NCBI GenBank assembly: GCA_948766235.1
Contig: CAQCFX010000031.1
Location: forward strand, 1-19,267
Direction of reading: 5' to 3'
DNA from: an uncultured Oscillospiraceae bacterium
GTDB lineage: Bacteria > Bacillota > Clostridia > Oscillospirales > Oscillospiraceae
Length of the DNA: 19,267 nt
Positions within the stretch are counted from its first letter, which is position 1. The number at the start of each line of letters is the position of its first letter. A model generated the notes under the pieces. It ran no database searches, was not told the origin of the DNA, and saw only the letters and a program-made list of their open reading frames with translations. The position numbers were made by a program, and so were the translations under genes. Below, piece after piece: positions 8,232 to 16,509 of this stretch.

Positions 8232-9799
8232 CAGTTCTCCTCAAGGTTGTCGGTTTCCACGTCCCCGCAGTGCTGCGTCACCAGGGGACTTCCCTCCACG
8301 CCGGTCAGCTTCACGTTTTTTACCCGGACCCGGCTGACGTTGTCCAGATACAGCCCCAGGCGGCAGCGCTCCTCGTTGTGGTTGCGCATGGAGGGCATAC
8401 CGGGCCTGGCGTCCTGGGCGAAGGACACAGTGATGTTTTCCAGCGCCACCTCGTCGATGGGGCTTTCGGGCAGGCCGTCAATGTAGCAGGCCGCCACCTG
8501 CGCCCCGGTGCACTCCATGTTGCGGAAGGCAAAGCAGCCCAGATGGGGCGTCCGGCCGTCCACGGGCAGCGCCTCCCGGCACCAGACATACTCGCTGAAC
8601 CGGTCCGGGTCGCAGCAGTTATACCACATATTGATTACGATGGGGGTGAGCACCTGGTCCATGCGGATGTTGTCGAACAGGACGTCGTCAATGACGCTGT
8701 CCTTCCCCCGGCCCCGGCGGGTTTTGATGCGCAGTCCCCGGTCGGTCTGGCGGAAATAGCAGCGGGTGACGCTGAGCTCCCGGATGCCCGCCGACAGCTC
8801 GCTGCCCAGGGTGACGGCCCCGTGGCCGAACTCCATCAGGCAGTTGCGCACGGTGTGGCGCCGGGCGGGGGTTTTGTACTTCAGGGCCATGTCGATTTTG
8901 CCCGCCTTGACGGCGATGCAGTCGTCCCCCACGGAGAACTTGCAGCCGATGATGTCCACGCCGTCGCAGCTCTCCGGGTCGATGCCGTCGGTATTGGGGC
9001 TGTCCTTGGGGGCGGTGACAAAGCAGTCCAGCATGGAAAAGCCCTGGGAATAGAAGGGGTGGATGTGCCAAGAGGGGCCGTTTTTTACCGTGACCCCATG
9101 TAGGGTCACATCCTTGCAGCGGTTGAGAAAAATCACCCTGGGGCGGGAGGCGGGAAAGCTTTGAAAGTCCTTCCACCAGTCGCCGTTCTGGCCGTTGCCG
9201 TCAATGGCGCCCAGGCCCACAATGGCGATGTCTTCCGCGTAGGAGGCCTGGAGCAGGGACTGATAGCTGTTCAGCTCCTGGCCCTCAAACCCCGCCTGGG
9301 GAATCTCCGCCCCGGTCACCGGGTCCACAGCGGCGGCGGGCACAATGGGATAGCGCTCCCGCTGGGTGGAGCCCAGGATAACCGCCCCCTGGTCCAAATC
9401 CAGGGTGATATGGCTTTTCAGGCACAGGGGGAGGGTGAGGTACGTCCCCGCCGGGAACCGCAGCCGCCCGCCCCGGGGCAGGAAGCTGATGGCCGCCTGG
9501 ATGGCGGCGGTGTCCTCGTGCACGCCGTCTCCCACCGCGCCGAAGTCCTTTACGCTGACGCAGCAGGCCTCCGTCTTTGTGGTGAACTGGACGGACTCCT
9601 CTGTGCCGTCCTGGAAGCGGACGGCGACGGCGTACTGCGTGTCCGGTTGCAGGCCGAACAGGGAAAAGACGTTGGTATCACGGGAGAAGCGCTGTGCGCC
9701 ATCCACCCAGACCGTATAGCCCTGGCGGGCATAGTAGGGCGTGCTTCCATCCAGCTCGAAGCAGGCGCAGCTGCTCCCGCGGTAGATAATTTGTATCAT
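8231..9799 (-). CDS. GH28 polygalacturonase, probably exo-acting, cytoplasmic
   Basis: A 522-residue protein with an N-terminal fibronectin-III-like domain (about 1-80) followed by a right-handed beta-helix starting at VKDFGAVGDG. The GH28 catalytic motifs are complete: NTDGID (269-274, Asp271), GDDC (291-294, Asp292 and Asp293), GHG (325-327) and RIKT (357-360). An FnIII domain before GH28 is known from exo-polygalacturonases, which supports exo action. There is no signal peptide, unusual for a pectinase, so it should act on imported oligomers. The start MIQIIYRG at 9799 has GAGG eight bases upstream; the frame stays open to 9967 but that part overlaps the preceding gene. It is coupled to GH105. 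Confidence 0.92.
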   Translation of the reverse strand: MIQIIYRGSSCACFELDGSTPYYARQGYTVWVDGAQRFSRDTNVFSLFGLQPDTQYAVAVRFQDGTEESVQFTTKTEACCVSVKDFGAVGDGVHEDTAAIQAAISFLPRGGRLRFPAGTYLTLPLCLKSHITLDLDQGAVILGSTQRERYPIVPAAAVDPVTGAEIPQAGFEGQELNSYQSLLQASYAEDIAIVGLGAIDGNGQNGDWWKDFQSFPASRPRVIFLNRCKDVTLHGVTVKNGPSWHIHPFYSQGFSMLDCFVTAPKDSPNTDGIDPESCDGVDIIGCKFSVGDDCIAVKAGKIDMALKYKTPARRHTVRNCLMEFGHGAVTLGSELSAGIRELSVTRCYFRQTDRGLRIKTRRGRGKDSVIDDVLFDNIRMDQVLTPIVINMWYNCCDPDRFSEYVWCREALPVDGRTPHLGCFAFRNMECTGAQVAACYIDGLPESPIDEVALENITVSFAQDARPGMPSMRNHNEERCRLGLYLDNVSRVRVKNVKLTGVEGSPLVTQHCGDVETDNLEEN

Positions 9800-9809
9800 C
9801 GCGAACACC

Positions 9810-10448
9810 TCATTTGGCGGTTTTTCGGGCCGCGCCGTGAAACGCCCGGCCCAGGGCGTGCTTGAGCTGAAGCAGCAGCAGGTCGAAGCCCAGACAGAAC
9901 AGGCCGAACAGAATGGGCTCCACCCCCAGGAACACCATGTCGGATACGCCGGTGATCCGGCTGGCAATCAAGTTGATGACATTGTACAGTCCATAAACCA
10001 GCATCAGCACCACATAGGCGTAGCCCACGTTGAGGAACAAGCCGGAATGGCTTTTCCGCGTGACCATCATCCAGCGGGCGTTTTCCCCGGGGGTCTTTTC
10101 AAAAAAGCGCAGCACGGGGTTGGTCATGAGATCGGTGACGATGCCCAGGGCCAGGCCGGTGACGAACAGAATGTCCAGCTCGCTGCCCAGCAGCCCGCCC
10201 AGTCCCCAGATGAAGAAGAAGCACACCGCGCCGGCAAACCAGGCCTTGATCAGCAGCATCTTCACCCAGTCGGCCATTTTCATTTTAGGCCCCGAACGGT
10301 AGGCGCGCAGCTCCTCCTCGGACACCTGTGGGGAGTTCTCCTCGTTGGCGGACACCAAATCGTCCACCGCCTGGGTTTTCAGCCGGTAATATTCCGACTG
10401 CTTTTCTACCTCGGGCTTTTCCGGCCTGTTTTTACGCTTTTTGCTCAT
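9810..10448 (-). CDS. Small membrane protein of the transporter cluster (212 residues)
   Basis: I do not recognise the family. The N-terminal ~60 residues are highly charged and presumably cytoplasmic, then four hydrophobic segments follow at roughly 65-87, 91-106, 140-160 and 172-196, with a short basic tail. The start MSKKRKNRPEK at 10448 has AGGAG five bases upstream; the open frame reaches 10505, but the extension crosses a strong stem-loop. The stop overlaps the ribosome binding site of the GH28 gene. It is one of four small membrane proteins flanking the first ATPase gene. It does not look like an ABC permease (no EAA loop). A YesL-like role is conceivable from context, but similarity is not evident. 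Confidence 0.75.
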   Translation of the reverse strand: MSKKRKNRPEKPEVEKQSEYYRLKTQAVDDLVSANEENSPQVSEEELRAYRSGPKMKMADWVKMLLIKAWFAGAVCFFFIWGLGGLLGSELDILFVTGLALGIVTDLMTNPVLRFFEKTPGENARWMMVTRKSHSGLFLNVGYAYVVLMLVYGLYNVINLIASRITGVSDMVFLGVEPILFGLFCLGFDLLLLQLKHALGRAFHGAARKTAK

Positions 10449-10467
10449 GGTTTCTCCTATTGGCAAT

Positions 10468-10492
10468 GGGAGGCCCGGATGGCGGGCCTCCC
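10468..10492 (-). other. Intercistronic GC-rich stem-loop
   Basis: A perfect 10-bp stem (10468-10477 with 10483-10492, arms GGGAGGCCCG/CGGGCCTCCC) with a 5-base loop lies in the 77-base gap between two small membrane-protein genes. There is no U-run on the minus strand after it, so it is more likely an mRNA processing or stability element than a terminator. Confidence 0.65.
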
Positions 10493-10525
10493 AGATCCTG
10501 TCCATCCGTTGGTCGGGGTTGAAGC

Positions 10526-11095
10526 TTACGCCTCGCCGGAGATGTCAATGGCCTCCATGCTGCCGTTGTCTCCCACGTCGACGGAGGTCTTGATTTTCCG
10601 CAGCCACTTGGAATACACCGGTAGCAGCAGAATCAGCACAATAGCCACCATCAGAATGGCGATGTGGAGTTGCAGATACCACTCCGCTAAGGCGATGTAG
10701 GCAGTCTCGCTGGTGACTACGATGGGGTTGTCCAGCCGGTTCACCGCAGCAAGGATGGCGTTACGATAGTACAAATCCGAGAAGATGACGATACCCAGCA
10801 GGACGAACATCAGCACCAGCATGGGCATATTGGTCTTTTTGCGGTAGGGGAAGGCGTTGAGGAAGCACATGAAGGACAGCATGGAGAACAGCATGGTGAC
10901 AAAGCCGGCCAGCCCCATGCCGGGGCCCTGGATGCGGGCGGTGGTGTCCGAGATGTGCATCAGGTTCAGGGAATAGAACACGAAGGCGATCACCAGCACC
11001 GCCAGGGGAATCATCTGGGGCCGGCGCTTCAGGGCGACCAGGAACTTGCGCCAGACCTCTTTCAGGCCGCCGCTTTTTTTCTTAGTGGCTTCCAT
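10526..11095 (-). CDS. Small four-helix membrane protein (189 residues)
   Basis: Family not recognised. A basic N-terminal tail (1-27) precedes four hydrophobic segments at about 28-47, 58-82, 91-109 and 141-163; a polar stretch between the last two (110-140) may be extracytoplasmic. The C-terminus is acidic (EAIDISGEA). Its ATG overlaps the TAA of the upstream ABC ATPase by one base (TAATG), and GGAGGTGA lies just upstream, so it is made in step with the ATPase. No EAA loop or ATPase motif is present. It is probably an accessory membrane subunit of the importer, by context only. Confidence 0.75.
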   Translation of the reverse strand: MEATKKKSGGLKEVWRKFLVALKRRPQMIPLAVLVIAFVFYSLNLMHISDTTARIQGPGMGLAGFVTMLFSMLSFMCFLNAFPYRKKTNMPMLVLMFVLLGIVIFSDLYYRNAILAAVNRLDNPIVVTSETAYIALAEWYLQLHIAILMVAIVLILLLPVYSKWLRKIKTSVDVGDNGSMEAIDISGEA

Positions 11096-12174
11096 TAACC
11101 CTCACCTCCCCGGATGGCGTTGGTGGTTTCCTTATCGAAGAAGTGCTTGCGGTTGAAGGTAAAGGACGCGGTGTCCCCCACCTTGTAGTCCCGCCAGCCC
11201 TTCAGCTTGGCGGAAATCTTCACCGCCTTGCTTCCGCCCACGTAGCCGTGGACCAGGGTGTTCATGCCCAGGTTCTCGTTGGCGGTGACGGTGACGGGCA
11301 CGTCCGTCCCCTCCACGATGTTCTCCGGCCGGACGCCCAGGGTAATCTCCTTGTTGTTGTAGCCGCGCAGGGTGTGCTGCTCCTCCGGGGTGAGGGAGAC
11401 GGTGAAGCCCTCGCCCACCAGCTGGGTTCCGTTCACCCGCACGTCGTAGAAGTTCATGGGGGGCAGGCCGATGAAGCTGGCCACGAACACGTTGGCCGGG
11501 CTGTCGTACAGCTCCAGAGGGGTGCCCACCTGCTGAACGTGGCCCATGGACATACACACAATGCGGTCGGCCAGGGTCAGCGCCTCGGTCTGGTCATGGG
11601 TGACGTAGAGCATGGTGGCGCGCAGCCGTTTGTGGAGCAGCAGAATCTCCCGGCGGGTGGCGCCGCGCAGCTTGGCGTCCAGGTTGGACAAAGGCTCGTC
11701 AAACAAAAATACTTTGGGGTTGCGCACGATGGAGCGGCCCATGGCCACCCGCTGGCGCTGTCCGCCGGACAGCTGGGCGGGCTTTTTGTTGAGCTGGCTG
11801 GTGAGGCCCAGAATTTCCGCCGCCGCCAGCACCTTTTTGTGAATGACGTTGGGGTTCTCCTTGCGCAGGGTGAGGGAGAACGCCATGTTTTCATAGATGG
11901 TCATATGGCCGTAGAGGGCGTAGCTCTGGAACACCATGGCCATATCCCGGTCTTTGGGCGGGGTGGCGGTGATGTCCCGGCCGTCCAGCAGCAGCTTGCC
12001 GGCGGAGATGTCCTCCAGGCCGGCCACCATGCGCAGCGTGGTGGACTTGCCGCAGCCGGAGGGACCCACCAGGACGATGAGCTCGCCGTCTTTTACGTCC
12101 AGGTTGAAGTCGAAAACCGCCTGCACGTTATTGTCGTATATCTTGTCGATATGCTGCAAATTCAGTGTCGCCAT
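11095..12174 (-). CDS. Sugar ABC transporter ATPase, MsmK/UgpC type (first copy)
   Basis: A 359-residue CUT1-type ATPase with Walker A GPSGCGKST (37-45), Q-loop VFQSYALY (81-88), LSGGQ (135-139), Walker B VFLFDE (155-160), H-loop His193 and a C-terminal TOBE/OB domain containing GVRPENI. The start has AAGGAGG seven bases upstream. It is clearly paralogous to the second ATPase of the operon but diverged through the regulatory domain. It lies between two pairs of small membrane-protein genes and overlaps the next one by one base. LplB/YtcP-type permeases often lack a linked ATPase, so its presence here is notable. Confidence 0.93.
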   Translation of the reverse strand: MATLNLQHIDKIYDNNVQAVFDFNLDVKDGELIVLVGPSGCGKSTTLRMVAGLEDISAGKLLLDGRDITATPPKDRDMAMVFQSYALYGHMTIYENMAFSLTLRKENPNVIHKKVLAAAEILGLTSQLNKKPAQLSGGQRQRVAMGRSIVRNPKVFLFDEPLSNLDAKLRGATRREILLLHKRLRATMLYVTHDQTEALTLADRIVCMSMGHVQQVGTPLELYDSPANVFVASFIGLPPMNFYDVRVNGTQLVGEGFTVSLTPEEQHTLRGYNNKEITLGVRPENIVEGTDVPVTVTANENLGMNTLVHGYVGGSKAVKISAKLKGWRDYKVGDTASFTFNRKHFFDKETTNAIRGGEG

Positions 12175-12186
12175 GTCTTCGCCTCC

Positions 12187-12678
12187 TTATGCGCCCTGGC
12201 TGTCCAGGGTTTTGAGGTGCTCCGCCAGCTCCCGGCAGCGAATCAGGTTCACCGCCGCCGACGCGATGAGGCATACCGCGGAGATGACCAAATAGGCCGT
12301 CACCCGGTAGAACTGCCCGTCCTGCATCACCAGGGTGGTTTCGCCATTGATCAGGGTCTCGGCGGCGTGGGCCCGGGCGGGGATGATGAAAATCCGCACA
12401 ATCTGGAACACGCCCAGGGCGGCCAGCAGATAGGAATAGCCCTGCTTATAGTTTTTCACGCCCTCGGAGGACAGAAACACCGCCAGCATGAACACCAGGT
12501 TATACACGATGGACGCGCCAATCAGGATGGTGTAGTACCAGGTGCCCACGTCGGACTTGCAGATGCTGATAAAGTAAAATACGTTGAACAGGATTCCCAG
12601 AATGGCCAGGTTCGCGGAGAGGGAGTTTTTGATAAACCGCATTCTGTCCCGCTGTATGGCGCGATCTTCCGCTGTCAT
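12187..12678 (-). CDS. Small four-helix membrane protein (163 residues)
   Basis: Family not recognised. Four hydrophobic segments lie at about 20-40, 48-70, 80-99 and 127-146. A polar loop of about 27 residues (100-126) separates the last two. The start MTAEDRAIQRDR at 12678 has GGAGGAG six bases upstream and overlaps the stop of the preceding gene by four bases (ATGA). The open frame extends to 12843 in the same phase, but that part lies wholly inside the preceding gene. The stop is 12 bases before the ABC ATPase start. Probably an accessory subunit of the importer, by context only. Confidence 0.75.
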   Translation of the reverse strand: MTAEDRAIQRDRMRFIKNSLSANLAILGILFNVFYFISICKSDVGTWYYTILIGASIVYNLVFMLAVFLSSEGVKNYKQGYSYLLAALGVFQIVRIFIIPARAHAAETLINGETTLVMQDGQFYRVTAYLVISAVCLIASAAVNLIRCRELAEHLKTLDSQGA

Positions 12679-13265
12679 CCGGCACTCCTCCTTCCTTCCT
12701 CCAGCAGGTGCTGCTCGGCCTTCATCAGCCGGACCTTCCACACGGCGTTGGCCGCCAGCAGGGCGCACACGATGAGCACCAGACCGAACACGGCATAGTG
12801 CAGGTCGAACCAGAAGGTGGACTCGGTGTACAGCGTGCCCCACATCTCGGCGTGCTCCTTCAGGGCGGCGAAGTCCACCTGGAGAAACTGAGCCTTGAAA
12901 ATTTCGATGTACTGGTGGGCGAACACGGCGTTATACACGCCGCCCGCCACAAACAGGCCGGTGGCCACATAGTTGCCGATATAGTACTTCCGGCGGCTGT
13001 GGGTGTTGGTGATGAACAGCAGCGCGCCCAGCAGAATCTGGACAATGCTCAGCATCAAAAACATCCGGTTGAATTCCTGCATATTGTAGTAGACAATGGA
13101 GCCGTCCACATCGGTTTGGAACAGGTTGCTGGGGTTGCGCATGGTGTCATAGAGACTATCATACAAGTCGGTCATGATACCGAGCGAATAGAGGAAAAAG
13201 ATCGCGCTTACGATGATAGCCGCCAGACAGAGAATTCTCTGCGCGGTCATTTGCTTTTTATACAT
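12675..13265 (-). CDS. Small four-helix membrane protein (196 residues)
   Basis: Family not recognised. Hydrophobic segments lie at about 11-30, 66-86, 95-116 and 153-177. A polar stretch (31-65) after the first helix and another (117-152) before the last are rich in Asp, Tyr and Phe and could face outside. The start has GGAGGAGG five bases upstream. It follows the solute-binding protein gene after a 109-base gap that holds a long stem-loop, and overlaps the next membrane gene by four bases. A two-gene membrane module with that neighbour is likely. No transporter motif is visible. Confidence 0.75.
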   Translation of the reverse strand: MYKKQMTAQRILCLAAIIVSAIFFLYSLGIMTDLYDSLYDTMRNPSNLFQTDVDGSIVYYNMQEFNRMFLMLSIVQILLGALLFITNTHSRRKYYIGNYVATGLFVAGGVYNAVFAHQYIEIFKAQFLQVDFAALKEHAEMWGTLYTESTFWFDLHYAVFGLVLIVCALLAANAVWKVRLMKAEQHLLEEGRRSAG

Positions 13266-13296
13266 GACGACCTCCTCCCGGGGGAATCATGCCTCC

Positions 13297-13329
13297 CCCC
13301 GCCCGGGCAGCCGTGGCTCCCGGGCGGGG
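13297..13329 (-). other. Long GC stem-loop downstream of the binding-protein gene
   Basis: Arms of 11 bp (CCCCGCCCGGG at 13297-13307, CCCGGGCGGGG at 13319-13329) pair perfectly. The loop can extend the stem by AGCC/GGCT with one bulged base. On the minus strand it lies 46-78 bases after the stop codon of the solute-binding protein, with no U-run. It resembles the intercistronic structures that protect upstream mRNA of binding-protein genes and lower downstream expression. Confidence 0.7.
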
Positions 13330-13374
13330 CGGGGATCATTAAGATGGTTTCGTTGGCGGGACCGGAGCCCGCTT

Positions 13375-15543
13375 TTACTTCAGGGTCTCGAAGTAGGCGA
13401 TGTCCTTCTCCCAGGCGCCCTGCTTGATGGCCAGGTACTGCTTGCCGGACCAGGAGTTGGTCACGGTGTCGGCGGTGCTGGCGGCGTCCTGCATGCCGGC
13501 TTCGGTGTAGCCGTTCACGGCGATGTTCAGCAGCATATTGTCGCCGTCCTTCTGCTGGTTGAAGCGGTCGGTGAGCTCAGTGTAGCCGTTCACGGTGTCG
13601 TTCTCCACCTTGGTGGTGGGCAGCACGGTGGGCACGATGGTGTACCAGGGGTTGGAGGCCATGCCCAGCTCGGGGTGCTTGATGGTGCCCAGGCCGATGG
13701 CGGTGGAGATGTAGCCCGCGCCCTGCTGGCCTACCTCGTGGGTGCACTGGTACTCAAAGGCCTGGCTCTTGAGGAAGGACAGGGTGGAACCCAGGTAGAA
13801 CCGGGCGTAGTTGGTGTAGTTGCCGTTGGCCTTATCCCACAGCTCCTCGCGGGTGGCGTCGGCGATTTCGGGCATCTGCTCGCCGTTGAAGCTGAAGGTG
13901 ACGTAATTGCCGCTGGCGTCGGTCTTGATGAAGGCGTCGGGGCCATAGCTCATGAGGATGCGGCCCTTCTCGGAGTAGGCGAAGTCGATGAGGGCCAGGC
14001 AGGCGTTGAGCTTATCGGTGTCGCTGCCCACGCCGGCCTTGGAGATGCCCCAGCCGTCGGTCTTGACGGAGCGCCAGGACTCGGTAAAGCGCATATACAC
14101 GCCGTCCTCATTGGAGCCGTCATACCAGCGGGCCACGGGCACCATGGCGGCCATGTACTTCTCGCCCTGGTCGGCCTGGAGGGCGGTGGCGTTCAGGATG
14201 GTCTGGGTCTGGTTGTAGTCATAGTGCATGAAGCCCAGGTCGTTCTCCAGGTAGGTCTTGGAGCTCTCCTCGGAGCCGTCCACGAAAGCCTTGGAAACCA
14301 GGCCCTCCTGAACCATGGCGTGCATGCGCTCCATGGCCTCGTAGGTGTCGGCCTCCTGGCGGGCGTCGTGGAGCTGATTGTCGGTTCCTACATACAGGTA
14401 ATCCTGGCGGGACTCCAGGCCGCGCACGCCGAACAGGGTGCCGGCGAAGCGGAACAGGTCCACGCGGCGCTGGTTGTTGTTGTCCTCACGGGTGAACAGG
14501 CCCTGGATGGTGTCGGTGCCGTTGAGGGTCTGGGGGTTGGCCACCACGCAGCGCAGCAGGGCCACCAGCTCGTCGGCGTCCCAGGCGGCGTTCTGGCCCA
14601 CGAACAGGTCGGCGCGGTTGGTGCCGTAGTAGCCGTTGTAGGCCTCGTCGATGTAGGTGCGCAGCATATTCACGGCGGCCACGCCGTCCATGGAGCCGGC
14701 CTCGTTCATCTTGGCCACGATGTTGCCCGCGGTGTCATAGTCCTTGGTGACGGATTCCACGCCGGAGCCATCGGCCTTGACCACGTCGATCTCCACCTTG
14801 CCGGAGGTGGGCATATAGGGCTGATAGACAGGGGCGGCGGTCTTGCCGCTGGCGCTGGCGGTGAACTCGCCCTCGCCGTTGAGCAGCTTCTCCACCCAGT
14901 CGGTGCGCATCAGGGGCATACGCTCGATGTCGTCCACGCCGTCAAAGTAGGGGCTGAAGTAGATGGCGCCGGTGTCGGTGTTGCCGGTGATGGACAGCCG
15001 GACGATGGGGTTTTCCTCCAGATAGGCCTTGAAGTTGGGCATCAGGTCCAGGTACTCGGCGATGTTCACCATGTTGCCGGCCTCGCCGTTCTCGGTGAGC
15101 TTGGTGGCGGTGCCGCTGACCATGTCCACGTCGCCCAGGCGCTCTTTCCAGAAGTCGAACTCCTTGGAGGCGCTGTTGCCTTGGTACTGGTCCTCAAAGA
15201 CGATGTTCAGCTGGTTCTGCACCTCCACCCAGGTGGGCTTGAGCTCGCCGGTGTGGTAGGTGTTGCCGTCGGCCAGGGTCACGCCCTCGCCGGCGGTCTC
15301 CGGGTCGAAGAACAGGCCGGTCTTGGCGTTGTTATAGCCGGTGGCCATGCGCAGCTTGGTGCCGGGGGCATAGCTCAGGCTCTGCTCGGGGGTGTCGCTG
15401 GGGGTCTCGCTGCCGGACTGGGTGGGGGCGGCGGAGGGGGGAGTGCTCTGCTCCACCTGGATGCTGGGGCCGCAGCCGGCCAGCAGGGATGCGGTCATAA
15501 CCACCGCGAGCAGCATTGCGGCAAAAGATTTCAGCTTTTTCAT
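13375..15543 (-). CDS. ABC transporter solute-binding lipoprotein, large LplA/YtcQ-like type
   Basis: A 722-residue extracytoplasmic lipoprotein. A basic N-terminus and hydrophobic core lead to the lipobox LLAGC (residues 20-24, lipidated Cys24). A Ser/Thr/Pro/Gln-rich linker (about 25-55) follows, then a family-1-like solute-binding fold. The start has AGGAGG five bases upstream. It is preceded by the two permease genes and so is the binding subunit of that importer. At 722 residues it is longer than the roughly 500-550 usual for LplA/YtcQ proteins, which may fit long oligosaccharides. The ligand, probably pectic oligomers, is inferred from the neighbouring enzymes. A stem-loop follows the gene. 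Confidence 0.88.
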   Translation of the reverse strand: MKKLKSFAAMLLAVVMTASLLAGCGPSIQVEQSTPPSAAPTQSGSETPSDTPEQSLSYAPGTKLRMATGYNNAKTGLFFDPETAGEGVTLADGNTYHTGELKPTWVEVQNQLNIVFEDQYQGNSASKEFDFWKERLGDVDMVSGTATKLTENGEAGNMVNIAEYLDLMPNFKAYLEENPIVRLSITGNTDTGAIYFSPYFDGVDDIERMPLMRTDWVEKLLNGEGEFTASASGKTAAPVYQPYMPTSGKVEIDVVKADGSGVESVTKDYDTAGNIVAKMNEAGSMDGVAAVNMLRTYIDEAYNGYYGTNRADLFVGQNAAWDADELVALLRCVVANPQTLNGTDTIQGLFTREDNNNQRRVDLFRFAGTLFGVRGLESRQDYLYVGTDNQLHDARQEADTYEAMERMHAMVQEGLVSKAFVDGSEESSKTYLENDLGFMHYDYNQTQTILNATALQADQGEKYMAAMVPVARWYDGSNEDGVYMRFTESWRSVKTDGWGISKAGVGSDTDKLNACLALIDFAYSEKGRILMSYGPDAFIKTDASGNYVTFSFNGEQMPEIADATREELWDKANGNYTNYARFYLGSTLSFLKSQAFEYQCTHEVGQQGAGYISTAIGLGTIKHPELGMASNPWYTIVPTVLPTTKVENDTVNGYTELTDRFNQQKDGDNMLLNIAVNGYTEAGMQDAASTADTVTNSWSGKQYLAIKQGAWEKDIAYFETLK

Positions 15544-15605
15544 GATGTCCTCCTAACAAAATATGTCTTGTGTTGGTGCGATTATCATCATCGGGGCGGG
15601 AGGGG

Positions 15606-16496
15606 TTACTCCTTGACGCCGCCCACGTTGACGCCCTTGGCAAAGTACTTCTGAATGAAGGGGTAGATGATGAGGATGGGTACGATGGAGCACACAATCA
15701 GCGCGTAGATGACCGAGTCGGAGGCGAAGGTCTCGCTCCAGCCGGCGATAATCTCCGGGTCGGTATACTGCTCCAGCCGCAGCCGGATAAAGACCTGGAG
15801 GGGGTGCTCGTTGGAATTGGAAATCATCTGCCGGGCCCAGAAGTAGCCGTTCCAGCGGGAGATGGCGAAGAACAGGGCCACGGTGGCGATGGTGGACTTG
15901 CTCATGGGGATGTACACCTTGCTGAGCACCTGGAACTCGCTGGCCCCGTCCACGATGGCGGCCTCCTCAATCTCGGAGGGCACGCCCTCAAAGGCGTTTC
16001 TCAGCAGGATGATGTTCATGGCCGCCATGCCCATGGCGATGACCACCAGCCACTTGTCGTCCTGGATGCCCACCACGCGGAACACGTCCCGGGTGGCCAG
16101 GTAGTTCAGGTACTGGGGCACAATGCCCGCGGAGAACCACATGGTGAACACCAGGAAGAAGTTGAAGAACTTGCGGAACAGCAGCCGCCGCTTGGACAGG
16201 GCGTAGGCCCCCAGAATGGCGGTGAGCATGGACCACAGCGTTCCGTACAGGGTGAGGAACAGGGTGTTGGAATAGGCGTTCCAGAACATATTGTCCCCGA
16301 ACATCCGGGCGAAGGCGTCGAACTGCACGTCCTTGGGGAACAGCACGATGGAGCCGTACTCCACGGCGGAGCGGCCGCTGATGGAGGCGGACACCGCGTA
16401 CACGAAGGGGTACAGGCAGCACAGAGCGAACACCGTGAGCAGCGTGTAGCTGATGATTTTGAAGATTAGCTCGGAGATTTCAAGTTTCCGTTTCAT
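15606..16496 (-). CDS. ABC sugar permease, YtcP/MalG-like
   Basis: A 296-residue inner-membrane subunit with about six hydrophobic helices. The conserved cytoplasmic EAA loop reads EEAAIVDGASEF (from 177), with Gly184 and the following IPMSK, which docks to the ATPase. The start MKRKLEIS at 16496 has GGGAGG five bases upstream; the open frame reaches 16559 but that part overlaps the preceding permease. It lies 13 bases after the LplB-like permease and 62 bases before the binding-protein gene. The C-terminal FAKGVNVGGVKE is typical of this permease group. It forms a heterodimer with its neighbour. Confidence 0.93.
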   Translation of the reverse strand: MKRKLEISELIFKIISYTLLTVFALCCLYPFVYAVSASISGRSAVEYGSIVLFPKDVQFDAFARMFGDNMFWNAYSNTLFLTLYGTLWSMLTAILGAYALSKRRLLFRKFFNFFLVFTMWFSAGIVPQYLNYLATRDVFRVVGIQDDKWLVVIAMGMAAMNIILLRNAFEGVPSEIEEAAIVDGASEFQVLSKVYIPMSKSTIATVALFFAISRWNGYFWARQMISNSNEHPLQVFIRLRLEQYTDPEIIAGWSETFASDSVIYALIVCSIVPILIIYPFIQKYFAKGVNVGGVKE

Positions 16497-16509
16497 ACGC
16501 GCCTCCCGT

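Noticed and set aside
11143..12798. A 551-codon plus-strand open frame
   Set aside because: It is antisense to an ABC ATPase and two membrane-protein genes. Composition is that of a shadow frame and no supported start is seen.
13213..15654. An 813-codon plus-strand open frame
   Set aside because: It is antisense to the solute-binding lipoprotein gene and has the same Gly/Val/His/Leu-rich shadow composition, with no recognisable domain.
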